Source: Cymbomonas tetramitiformis
Taxonomy: Eukaryota; Chlorophyta; Pyramimonadophyceae; Pyramimonadales; Pyramimonadaceae
Length of the DNA: 27,444 bases
NCBI GenBank assembly: GCA_001247695.2
Contig: LGRX02009892.1
Span: 1-27,444, forward strand
Direction of reading: 5' to 3'
Shown here: in pieces, positions 1-9,527 of the stretch
Layout: each line of letters begins with the position of its first letter
Position numbering within the stretch: the stretch's first letter is position 1
Made by a program: the position numbers and the translations under genes
The notes under the pieces: model-generated
What the model saw: only the letters and a program-made list of their open reading frames with translations
What the model was told of the DNA's origin: nothing
Databases searched by the model: none

Positions 1-3000
1 ACCCGCGCCAGCTCTTCACTTATGGGATCACACCCAGCCTGTGTACGCTGCTCGTGGGAGGGGCGGATGATGTGAGGTCATGGGAGGGAGAGTCGTTTGT
101 CGTGTGGCCGTCGTCAGTTGGAGGGGGGTGTAGAGTTGTAGACAAGGTCGGGTTGGTGGGCGTTCGGCTCACGCACGCCATGCGCAGGCGCACCCTCTAG
201 TTTACCCGCGCCAGCTCTGCACGCATGGGATCACACCCAGCCTGTGTACGCAGCTCGTGGGAGGGGCGGATGATGTGGGGTCATGGGAGGGAGAGTCGTT
301 TGTGGTGTGGCCATTCAGTTGGAGGGGGGTGTAGAGTTGTAGACAAGGTCGGGTTGGTGGGCGTTCGGCTCTAACACGTCATGCGCAGGCACACCCTCTA
401 GTTTACCCGCGCCAGCATTGCACTTATGGGATCACACCCAGCCTGTGTACGCAGCTCGTGGGAGGGGCGGATGATGTGAGGTCATGGGAGGGAGAGTCGT
501 TTGTCGTGTGGCCGTCGTCGGTTGGAGGGGGGTGTAGAGTTGTAGACAAGGTCGGGTTGGTGGGCGTTCGGCTCACGCACGTCATGCGCAGGCGCACCCT
601 CTAGTTTACCCGCGCCAGCTCTGCACTTATGGGATTACACCCGGCCTGTGTACGCAGCTCGTGGGAGGGGCGGATGATGTGAGGTCATGGGAGGGAGAGT
701 CGTTTGTCGTGTGGCCGTTCAGTTGGTGGGGGGTGTGGAGTTGTAGACAAGGTCGGGTTGGTGGGCGTTCGGCTCACGCACGTCATGCGCAGGCGCACCC
801 TCTAGTTTACCCGCGCCAGCATTGCACTTATGGGATCACACCCAGCCTGTGTACGCAGCTCGTGGGAGGGGCGGATGATGTGAGGTCATGGGAGGGAGAG
901 TCGTTTGTCGTGTGGCCGCTCAGTTGGTGGGGGTATAGAGTTGTAGACAAGGTCGGGTTGGTGGGCGTTCGGCTCACACACGTCATGCGCAGGCGCACCC
1001 TCTAGTTTACCCGCGCCAGCTCTTCACTTACTGTATGGGATCACACCCAGCCTGTGTACGCAGCTCGTGGGAGGGGCGGATGATGTGAGGTCATGGGAGG
1101 GAGAGTCGTTTGTCGTGTGGCCGCTCAGTTGGTGGGGGTATAGAGTTGTAGACAAGGTCGGGTTGGTGGGCGTTCGGCTCACACACGTCATGCGCAGGCG
1201 CACTCTCTAGTTTACCCGCGCCAGCTCTGCACTTATGGGATCACACCCAGCCTGTGTACGCAGCTCGTGGGAGGGGCGGATGATGTGAGGTCATGGGAGG
1301 GAGAGTCGTTTGTCGTGTGGCCGCTCAGTTGGTGGGGGAATAGAGTTGTAGACAAGGTCGGGTTGGTGGGCGTTCGGCTCACACACGTCATGCGCAGGCG
1401 CACCCTCTAGTTTACCCGCGCCAGCTCTTCACTTACTGTATGGGATCACACCCAGCCTGTGTACGCAGCTCGTGGGAGGGGCGGATGATGTGAGGTCATG
1501 GGAGGGAGAGTCGTTTGTCGTGGGGCCGTCGTCAGTTGGAGGGGGGTGTAGAGTTGTAGACAAGGTCGGGTTGGTGGGCGTTCGGCTCACGCACGTCATG
1601 CGCAGGCGCACCCTCTAGTTTACCCGCGCCAGCTCTGCACTTATGGGATCACACCCAGCCTGCGTACGCAGCTCGTGGGAGGGGCGGATGATGTGAGGTC
1701 ATGGGAGGGAGAGTCGTTTGTCGTGTGGCTGTTCAGTTGGAGGGGGTGTAGAGCTGTAGACAAGGTCGGGTTGGTGGGCGTTCGGCTCACGCACGTCATG
1801 CGCAGGCGCACCCTCTAGTTTACCCGCGCCAGCTCTGCACTTATGGGATCACACCCAGCCTGTGTACGCAGCTCGTGGGAGGGGCGGATGATGTGAGGTC
1901 ATGGGAGGGAGAGTCACTTGTCGTATGGCCGTCGTCAGTTGGAGGGGGGTGTAGAGTTGTAGACAAGGTCGGGTTGGTGGGCGTTCGGCTCACGCACGTC
2001 ATGCGCAGGCGCACCCTCTAGTTTACCCGCGCCAGCATTGCACTTATGGGATCACACCCAGCCCGTGTACGCAGCTCGTGGGAGGGGCGGATGATGTGAG
2101 GTCATGGGAGGGAGAGTCGTTTGTCGTGTGGCCGTCGTCAGTTGGAGGGGGGTGTAGAGTTGTAGACAAGGTCGGGCTGGTGGGCGTTCGGCTCACGCAC
2201 GTCATGCGCAGGCGCACCCTCTAGTTTACCCGCGCCAGCATTGCACTTATGGGATCACACCCAGCCTGGGTACGCAGCTCGGGGGAGGGGCGGATGATGT
2301 GAGGTCATGGGAGGGAGAGTCGTTTGTCGTGTGGCCGTCGTCAGTTGGAGGGGGGTGTAGAGTTGTAGACAAGGTCGGGTTGGTGGGCGTTCGGCTCACG
2401 CACGTCATGCGCGGGCGCACCCTCTAGTTTACCCGCGCCAGCATTGCACTTATGGGATCACACCCAGCCTGTGGGAGGGGCGGATGATGTGAGGTCATGG
2501 GAGGGAGAGTCGTTTGTCGTGTGGCCGTCGCCAGTTGGAGGGGGGTGTAGAGTTGTAGACAAGGTCGGGTTGGTGGACGGTCGGCTCACGCACGTCATGC
2601 GCAGGCGCACCCTCTAGTTTACCCGCGCCAGCTCTGCACTTATGGGATCACACCCAGCCTGTGTACGCAGCTCGTGGGAGGGGCGGATGATGTGAGGTCA
2701 TGGGAGGGAGAGTCGTTTGTCGTGTGGCTGTCGTCAGTTGGAGGGGGGTGTAGAGTTGTAGACAAGGTCGGGTTGGTGGGCGTTCGGCTCACGCACGTCA
2801 TGCGCAGGCGCACCCTCTAGTTTACCCGCGCCAGCTCTGCACTTATGGGATCACACCCAGCCCGTGTACGCAGCTCGTGGGAGGGGCGGATGATGTGAGG
2901 TCATGGGAGGGAGAGTCGTTTGTCGTGTGACCGTCGACAGTTGGAGGGGGGTGTAGAGTTGTAGACAAGGTCGGGTTGGTGGGCGTTCGGCTCACGCACG

Positions 3001-3968
3001 TCATGCGCAGGCGCACCCTCTAGTTTACCCGCGCCAGCATTGCACTTATGGGATCACACCCAGCCTGTGGGAGGGGCGGATGATGTGAGGTCATGGGAGG
3101 GAGAGTCGTTTGTCGTGTGGCCGTCGTCAGTTGGAGGGGGGTGTAGAGTTGTGGACAAGGTCGGGTTGGTGGGCGGTCGGCTCACGCACGTGATGCGCAT
3201 GCGCAGCCTCTAGTTTACCCGCGCCAGCTCTGCACGCACGGGATTACACCCGGCCTGTGTACGCAGCTCGTGGGAGGGGCGTATGATGTGAGGTCCTGGG
3301 AGGGAGAGTCGTTTGTCGTGTGGCCGTTCAGTTGGTGGGGGGTGTGAAGTTGTAGACAAGGTCGGGTTGGTGGGCGTCCGGCTCACGCACGTCATGCGCA
3401 TGCGCACCCTCTAGTTTACCCGCGCCAGCTCTGCACGCATGGGATCACACCCAGCCTGTGTACGCAGCTCGTGGGAGGGGCGGATGATGTGAGGTCATGG
3501 GAGGGAGAGTCGTTTGTCGTGTGGCCGTTCAGTTGGAGGGGGTGCAGAGTTGTAGACAAGGTCGGGTTGGTGGGCGTTCGGCTCACGCACGTCATGCGCA
3601 GGCGCACCCTCTAGTGTACCCGCGCCAGCTCTGCACGCATGGGATCACACCCAGCCTGTGCACGCAGCTCGTGGGAGGGGCGGATGATGTGAGGTCATGG
3701 GAGGGAGAGTCGTTTGTCGTGTGGCCGTTCAGTTGGAGTGGGGTGTAGAGTTGTAGACAAGGTCGGGTTGGTGGGCGTTCGGCTCACGCACGTCATGCGC
3801 AGGCGCACCCTCTAGTTTACCCGCGCCAGCATTGCACTCATGGGATCACACCCAGCCTGTGTACGCAGCTCGTGGGAGGGGCGGATGATGTGAGGTCATG
3901 GGAGGGAGAGTCGTTTGTCGTGTGGCCGTCGTCAGTTGGAGGGGGTGTAGAGTTGTAGACAAGGTCGG
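1..3968. repeat. Satellite array, about 200-bp monomer, about 20 copies
   Basis: The word CGCGCCAGC recurs every 190-208 bp from the first base onward. Each monomer has the same order of blocks: TTTACCCGCGCCAGC, ATGGGATCACACCCAGCC, GGGAGGGGCGGATGATG, a GGAGGGGGGTGTAGAG block, ACAAGGTCGGGTTGGTGGGC, and ATGCGCAGGCGCACCCTCTAG. Monomers differ by a few substitutions and small indels (GTTCAGTTGG or GTCGTCAGTTGG; CTGCAC or ATTGCAC; an extra ACTGTA near 1028 and 1435). Copies near 2470 and 3062 lack the same stretch of about 14 bp. The plus strand is strongly G-rich. The array runs off the left edge. Open frames inside it are by-products of the repeat, not genes. Satellite DNA of this monomer size is typical of centromeric, subtelomeric or heterochromatic blocks; which applies here cannot be read. 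Confidence 0.97.
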
Positions 3969-4086
3969 TGTAAGGCCGATGGTGCCATGGTATCCCCTCA
4001 ACAGGGTTGTCGACTTGAGCCAAGCGTGCGCGTGTTTACCACTGGCATGTCTCTTGGCTCGTCGTGCAATGGTGTATGATCGGGTC
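3969..4086. mobile_element. 118-bp insertion in the satellite with 12-bp duplication
   Basis: The last full monomer is interrupted after AGACAAGGTCGG (3957-3968). A 118-bp non-satellite sequence (TGTAAGGCCGATGG to GATCGGGTC) follows, then AGACAAGGTCGG again (4087-4098), and the monomer resumes. A direct duplication of the interrupted site is what target-primed or transposase-mediated insertion leaves. No terminal inverted repeat or poly(A) tail is visible, so the class (SINE-like, MITE-like or repair filler) is open. Confidence 0.6.
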
Positions 4087-4172
4087 AGACAAGGTCGGGT
4101 TGGTGGGCGTCCGGCTCACGCACGTCATGCGCAGGCGCACCCTCTAGTTTACCCGCGCCAGCTCTGCACGCA
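4087..4172. repeat. Terminal satellite fragment and array edge
   Basis: The monomer resumes at ACAAGGTCGGGTTGG, runs through the CGCGCCAGC block and stops at about 4172 after CTCTGCACGCACGGG. The sequence beyond is unrelated, so this is the right boundary of the array. Confidence 0.85.
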
Positions 4173-4173
4173 C

Positions 4174-4454
4174 GGGTTAGGTTTGACCACAGCGTTTTCC
4201 ACGGTAACTTTACGGTGGAGTCTTGGACGTGGGAGCAGCTGATTGAGATGAATCTTAAAATCGTGCCCGCTGTCCGGGTGAAACGAAACTACGAGGTTGG
4301 GTGGATGGACGAGGCCGGCGTAGAGCGCACCTGGACCTTGGCAGAGTGCCGTGGTAATTTCGGCGCAGACCGGATTCCAGCGTTGCGCACTCGTAATTTC
4401 AGGACGGCGGCACCCGACGGCAGCACCCGCATGGGAGGACAACAAGCGCCGTAG
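4174..4454 (+). CDS. Orphan open frame beside the satellite, possible broken exon
   Basis: An open frame begins in the last satellite fragment and becomes unique protein-like sequence at about 4174. It runs to a TAG at 4452-4454, about 93 codons of non-satellite sequence. The first possible initiator in the unique part is a GTG at 4215, which is unlikely in a nuclear gene, so any real coding region is probably an exon fragment that lost its 5' end at the satellite boundary. The peptide has a mixed composition (WTWEQLIEMNLK, then YEVGWMDEAGVERTW) unlike the low-complexity frames of the satellite. The last 20 residues look less protein-like. I recognise no family. It lies about 640 bp upstream of the Tnp2-like gene on the same strand and might be a remnant of the same or another element. 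Confidence 0.3.
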
Positions 4455-4540
4455 AAACAAGAGCAAGTTTGGAAAGACGCCATATATCAGTTTGTTTATT
4501 TGTGATGTACGCTGACGCGACATTGGGTTTTTGTTTGTTT

Positions 4541-4850
4541 TGATGTGTAGCACACCGCGATGTGCCTTCCATGCGATATGGAGTTGGCAGCCTGCTAGGT
4601 TTACTCCTGGCGGAAACAACAACGTTAATAACAATTTCATTTCAGGTTGGTTTGATCTGTAGTACACCGGGAGGTGCCTTCCATGCGATATGGAGTTGGC
4701 AGCCTGCTGGGTTTACTCCTGGCGGAAACAAGAACGTTAATAACAATTTCATTTCAAATTGTTTTGATCTGTAGTGCACCGGGAGGTGCCGTCCATGCGA
4801 TATGGAGTTGGCAACCTGCTAGGTTTACTCCTGGCGGAATCAACAACCAT
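4541..4850. repeat. 112-bp tandem repeat, about 2.7 copies
   Basis: The word TGATSTGTAG begins copies at 4541, 4653 and 4765, an exact 112-bp period. Each copy carries CCATGCGATATGGAGTTGGC and TTTACTCCTGGCGGAA. Small frames within it repeat with the unit and are not genes. Confidence 0.93.
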
Positions 4851-5097
4851 TCGGTTTAGCAGTGTGAATAGCAAGTACAAAAACCGAACTCGATCCTTTT
4901 CTGATACGAATGTACCCAGGTGATGCAAGGAGATGCAAGGAGATGCCAGGGCGGAAGAAGCACGCTTACTTCCATTTCACAACCTGCTGTTCCTTGCGAA
5001 ATGATCGTCGCATATGTGCTGCGCCCTCTGATGACAATTGCAGTGATCAATAAACCTGCTGATGGCACGCCGAACATGCACAAGTTGTCTATAAGAA

Positions 5098-7031
5098 ATG
5101 CATCTAAATCGTCCCGGAATTGGGTATAACTGTGGCATGTGCGCAGGACAGAAGGATTGGTTTAACTGGGCATCGGTGTCGTTCACGGAGGACGAGGTGG
5201 AACAAATGGTGCAGCGATCCGCAAGCACCCGCGCCAGCATACGACGCACGATGCGCACGCAGCTGAAACTCGTAGAAGCATGTCGAGGCCCTCCCTCGGC
5301 CGCCGAAAAGAACCTTCTGGGAATAATCGATGCATGGCTTAGGGACCATGGGGGATGCATGGACACGAGGTATCGTGTGACTTCCCTACCATGTACAGGA
5401 CCTACCCTACACGATATTGAACCATCCGTGTTCACAAGCATGACTTTCCCGGACAGCGGCATGCACGGTGTACATGGAGTCCCTTCCGAGGTGAAGATTC
5501 AACTCGACGAGGGTGTGGTGCAAGGTGACCCCGTGTCTACACTGGACTATCTTGACTCAGATGAGGAGGATGACGATGTGCAGAAATTGCTTGCTGCAGC
5601 GGCGGATGCCCCCGAGCCGGAGGCGGATGTCACGAAAAGCACAATTCTGCAGGTATTTGCCACGTCACCCATCGATATGCCACCCATCGGGGAATGCCTC
5701 GAAATCTGCTAGCGCTCTCTTGTTTCCTTTGCGCGGGTTGGTATCTTTGTTTGTCATGGATTGCCACATTTCTAGCAGACTCTCTCCCAAATACTGACGG
5801 TCTGGCTTGCTGGCTCCTGGCTGGGTTTACTTGCCATTGGATGTAGATATTTAGCCAGCACAACTGCGAGGAAGAAGATCTGTGGAACGAGGCCGGCTCG
5901 AACCTGGAGGAATTCCTGCCTACGAAATCGGACGTGAACGACGTCGTACCTGACCAGGAGGAGTGGAACACAGATGTGGCGCCAGGCGACCCGTTACTCG
6001 TGGGGGATACCGACGCCGACCACTTGACGGTGGGCGAGGCGGTTTGCTACTTCATGGAGCTGCGAAGGGCGCAACATTGGTCGAGGCCTGCATTCGACAA
6101 GTTTTTGAAGGTTTTGATCATGCTCATGGGGGGGCCTGGAAAGTGCATTCTTCCGTCAAGTCTATATAGAATGAGGAAGTTTCTGAAGACCGGGTCACAC
6201 ATGGACCACGCCGTGCATGTATGCGTGAATTGGCGCCGACATTACCCCCCTCGCGACGACCGAAGCTCATGGGACAAGAACCAGACCTGTGACACCATAC
6301 GGGAAACCAACTCCGACGGTGCGCCGGTGCGCATGTGTAAGGAGAAACGGTTCGAGGTCATACGTACTAGCGATGGTCGAGATGAGCTCCGTCCACGGGA
6401 TTGGTTTTATTACTTCGCGCCGCAATGTACTATAGAACGTTGGATGCGTAACCCGGAGTTCTGCAAGCAACGGGCCCGGCGGGATGCTCGAACAGGACTT
6501 AACTTCTGGACGGCAGCGCTGGCCGAACGTATCGATCAGGCCGTCGGAGGTGCCTTGCTTTCGCCGTCAGCGAGTACACCTGTAGAGCCGCCTCCAGAGG
6601 GGGGTGATCCTGGTGTGGAATACGCGGAGCACCGCTCGATGATACTCTCTCCCGGCGCGGATGATGCCCAGTTGTGGAATTCGGACATCGGGTGCGATGG
6701 CGACGCCATAACCCTCGATTTCCCAACTTTCGTTGTATTTGTGGCAGCACGGATGCTGCGACCCGAATGGATGTGTTTATTCTTTTTCTGGATATAGTAT
6801 AACAACTGCTTTCTTTGTGACCAGGTCATATTCCTGGTCGTTGCGTACAGAGAGATCCAGGACGAGTACCGTACAAAGCAAGGGGTAACAGTGGTAAACA
6901 AGAAGGATTGTGTAGAGCTCATCGTACCATGTGCCGCCATCCTCTCCAAGGCCATGTTTCAAGATCTCCCTGGCAGTACACACTACCACGTCATGCACCT
7001 ATTTCATCAAGTACGCACGGGCTTTTACTAA
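5098..7031 (+). CDS. Tnp2-like (En/Spm-type) transposase N-terminal region, spliced, no DDE domain
   Basis: Three exons (5098-5652, 5847-6734, 6825-7031) join in phase 0 to give 549 residues; an in-frame TAA sits at 5092-5094 just before the ATG. Residues 1-185 hold an acidic stretch (DSDEEDDD). Residues about 245-400 follow the order I know from the N-terminal half of Tnp2/Transposase_21 proteins: a helical block with W-SRPAFDKFLKVL, PSSLYRMRKFLK, HVCVN at 309-313, then PRDWFYYF ending at 375, and NPEFC with RRD downstream. The cysteine pair usually after HVCVN is degenerate. The DDE catalytic part that should follow is absent: exon 3 gives 68 unassigned residues and a stop. This is a truncated or co-opted copy. 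Intron positions are inferred from frame and splice sites only. A further 3' exon is possible, since GTACGC at 7012 and TACTAAT at 7026 could start another intron. Confidence 0.6.
5653..5846 (+). other. Inferred intron 1 of the Tnp2-like gene
   Basis: The donor is CAG|GTATTTGCC and the acceptor ATGTAG|ATATTT. Length is 194 nt, phase 0. Without splicing, exon 1 stops at 5710-5712 and the downstream frame has no ATG start. Removing it joins two protein-like frames without a gap. Confidence 0.6.
6735..6824 (+). other. Inferred intron 2 of the Tnp2-like gene
   Basis: The donor GTATTTGTGG repeats the first six bases of the intron 1 donor. The acceptor follows a pyrimidine-rich run (CTTTCTTTGTGACCAG). 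Length is 90 nt, phase 0. Unspliced, the frame ends in an FFFW-type tail at 6795-6797. Spliced, it continues for 68 codons. Confidence 0.55.
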
Positions 7032-7189
7032 TGAGACCACCCGATTCACTTTACCAAGCGCGGCACGCGTGTCGTGCATCGGCTTCCAGCATCGCCTGGC
7101 CCAGCTAGATAGCATTGATTGGCTGAACCATGGCTGAACTGCTGAACAATAGCCTAATACTTGTATGCGGCGTGGACCTGTGTAGGACT

Positions 7190-7745
7190 TTCTCATACTG
7201 TATTTATGGACCAATGGCTTCCCTAAACATCTAGCCAATTGTAATACACTGTGCCCAGGGTTTCCCCAACATTGGACCAATAAAATAGCAGCATATTAGG
7301 TTTCCCTACACATCTAGCCAATAGAAAAGCATAGTGCCTACGGTTTCCTAAACAATGGACCAATAACATAGCAACATATTAGGTTTTCCTAAACATCTAG
7401 CCAATAGCAAAGCACAGTGCATAGGGTTTCCTAAACATTGGGCCAATAACATAGCTGCATATTAGGTTTCCCTACACATCTAGCCAATAGCAAAGCACAG
7501 TGCATAGGGTTTCCTAAACATTGGACCAATAACATAGCTGCATATTAGGTTTTCGTGAACTTCTAGCCAATAGCAAAGCACAATACCTAGGCTTTCCTAA
7601 ACATCGGGCCAATAAAATAGCAGCATATTAGGTTTTCCTAAACATCGGGCCAATAAAATAGCAACATATTAGGTTTTCCTAAACATCTAGCCAATAGCAA
7701 AGCACGATGCCTAGGGTTTCCTAAACATTGGACCAATAACATAGC
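7190..7745. repeat. 83-bp dimeric minisatellite with phased CCAAT boxes
   Basis: The unit is two related halves of about 41.5 bp: one with CTAGCCAATAGCAAAGC, one with GGACCAATAACATAGC, joined by TTTCCTAAACAT. CCAAT begins at 7211, 7235, 7277, 7318, 7360, 7401, 7443, 7484, 7526, 7567, 7609, 7650, 7691 and 7733, always on the plus strand. From 7235 on, every interval is 41 or 42 bp, about four turns of B-DNA. Where the alternation of halves is broken (7609 then 7650) the spacing is kept. CCAAT is the core site of the NF-Y complex in eukaryotic promoters. TATA-like sequence follows at 7750 and 7811. Promoter activity is inference. Confidence 0.9.
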
Positions 7746-7825
7746 TGCGTATTTAAATGTGTCATCGGTTTATATTGTGTCATGTTCCTAACTTTTGAAT
7801 TATACCAAGTTTATATATACTCTCG
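7746..7825 (+). promoter_or_regulatory. AT-rich TATA-like segment after the CCAAT array
   Basis: TATTTAAATG lies about 15 bp after the last CCAAT box, and TTTATATATACTC at about 7811. CCAAT upstream of a TATA box is a classic eukaryotic promoter order. No convincing gene follows on the plus strand within 1 kb, so this could be a relic promoter or AT-rich spacer. Confidence 0.3.
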
Positions 7826-7908
7826 TCCAATCACTAATTACCCAACTTTAGGAGAACCCAATGTTAACATACAATACGAGTTTATACTTAAGTATGTGTT
7901 CATATGAC

Positions 7909-7978
7909 ATGTTTAGGAGATTTTTAGGAGATTTTTAGGAGATTCTTAGGAATATTTAGGAATACTTAGGAGATTAGT
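7909..7978. repeat. Short tandem repeat of TTTTTAGGAGA type
   Basis: Six or seven imperfect copies of a 10-13-bp word: TTTAGGAGA, TTTTTAGGAGA twice, TTCTTAGGAAT, ATTTAGGAAT and ACTTAGGAGA. Confidence 0.85.
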
Positions 7979-7979
7979 T

Positions 7980-8940
7980 GTTAGAGTGCTACTGGTCGCT
8001 AGAGACGGGGGCCAAGAGGGCCAGGGCGTGCCCCCCAAGAGGATTTTTGTTGGGCACTACTCCTCGACTCTTAGCCACCTTCAGAGGCTGGATAGGCGAG
8101 GAGCTATGGCGGCGACCCCATTTATAAGGCGCCGCAAAGATCATACCCGCCCCGTTGCAGGGAAAATATGTTACCGAAATTGACCGGTCCGAGGCCGTCG
8201 CATCGGGGTCCGGGATGAAGGCGGGCCGAAGGCGGGCCGAAGGGGAATTTGAGGGCGGGCCGAGTCGCATTGAGTGAAAATAGACACATTTTCATAAAAT
8301 TGTCGGGCGTGTGTGTTTTTTTTTATAGATTTCGCCATACTTAAAATTCAAATTTTGCGCCCGCGGCAGGCGATTTTTGGAGGTGGCCAATTCGGATAGG
8401 ACTCTGACCGCGTGAGATTGTCAATACGGGCCGGGGCGCGTTTGCATAAGATATCCGCCCTGCCCCCGTTGGCTCAGGTTATTAATCGCTCCAATCCGCC
8501 TTAGCTTCTCCAGGCCAAGGATGGGGCCTACGGAACCCGTGGGGGCAAGAGGGAAAACACGTGGCATTGTAACAAACTCCGGCTTCTCGTGGTACAGAAG
8601 CCGGGGTTGTCCAGCTGGTGACAGGCGTGACAGGCGTGACAGACCTTGCGCGTGATGACTGCTCGGAGGTAGCAGAAATGGTGAAGGAGATATTTTCATT
8701 GTGATGTGACATCAGAACAAGCAGGGTGTTTCTGGAAGATATGACGATTGGAATGCTGCCACTGACGTGCCAGCCAGAGAATGTGATACCGTAACATCCT
8801 TAAAGCTGGCAGAGAATCGAGTGACATTTGATTGGCAGATGAAGATTTCAGAGCGGAAACCTGTTACAGTTGTGCATAGATGTGACCTTGACTTGAGATA
8901 ATAAGTAATCTCTGACCGAGGGTCAGAGTCAGTGGACTCA
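7980..8940. other. No supportable gene
   Basis: Only short frames on both strands, none protein-like. The segment holds a GC-rich part with a small direct repeat of GAAGGCGGGCC (about 8217-8240), a T-run at about 8317, and a duplicated GACAGGCGTGACAGGCGTGAC near 8620. It ends at the TTATT target site of the LTR element. Confidence 0.6.
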
Positions 8941-8945
8941 TTATT
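8941..8945. repeat. Target-site duplication TTATT, left copy
   Basis: TTATT directly precedes the first LTR and recurs at 12533-12537 directly after the second. A 5-bp duplication is the usual footprint of an LTR-element integrase. Confidence 0.9.
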
Positions 8946-9201
8946 TACCGGAATATCCGAGTACACCAGATATCAGATAGTCCCGTACTCAGTGTGGATA
9001 AACTGTATAAGATAAATAAACCCTAAGCTAGATATACCCGGAACGGTCTCGGACGGTCTCGGAGTCTAGCCTACCTGTGACACAACGTGTGTCACAGTAC
9101 GAACCTACAGATCAGTCAGCAGTCCAGTGTTGGTCCTAGGGATCTGTCATAGGGGCCTGCACCGGGACTCCCAGTCAGGGCTGCCTATACAGATTTCAGC
9201 A
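8946..9201 (-). repeat. 3' LTR of family A element, 256 bp
   Basis: It runs from TACCGGAATATCC to CAGATTTCAGCA on the plus strand (TGCTGAAATC to CCGGTA in element orientation, so TG...TA rather than TG...CA). It matches 12274-12532 almost throughout, lacking a TAG triplet present in the other copy. It contains the imperfect palindrome TGTGACACAACGTGTGTCAC. Confidence 0.93.
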
Positions 9202-9212
9202 CACCACCCCAG
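9202..9212 (-). promoter_or_regulatory. Putative polypurine tract
   Basis: On the minus strand GCTGGGGTGGTG abuts the 3' LTR, the position where plus-strand DNA synthesis is primed. It is G-rich rather than purely purine. Confidence 0.4.
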
Positions 9213-9527
9213 CACTGTGGGTGGTGACTGGCTAGGAGAGTCAGAAAATGTAAAGCTGTTAGTGTTAGGGCAGGAGCCAGGGTGACAAGGCCTAACTGCT
9301 AATCTAACTGTGCAATTCTGATACACAAATTAGAACCCTCTAGCTAGCACAAGAGCAGAAACATACGAGCAATGAAGGTCCCGCTAAACTACTGAAAGGC
9401 TCTGTGTCAGCAAGTCAAATTGAAGATTTCAAAGGTGTCAAAGTAAAACCATAAACCAGAAAAATTGTTGAAGTCACCGGAGTTCCGCACACCACCATGT
9501 CGGTGTGCATCCAGAGTGAACAAGAAG
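9213..9527. other. 3' untranslated part of the family A element
   Basis: No open frame of note. The segment separates the gag stop from the 3' LTR and shows no pol-like motif. Confidence 0.5.

Noticed and set aside
661..4023. Open frames of 60-114 codons in the first 4 kb
   Set aside because: They repeat with the satellite monomer in phase and composition; no independent protein signal.
4977..5462. 161-codon minus frame opposite the Tnp2-like exon 1
   Set aside because: Antisense to an exon that joins in phase with a motif-bearing exon.
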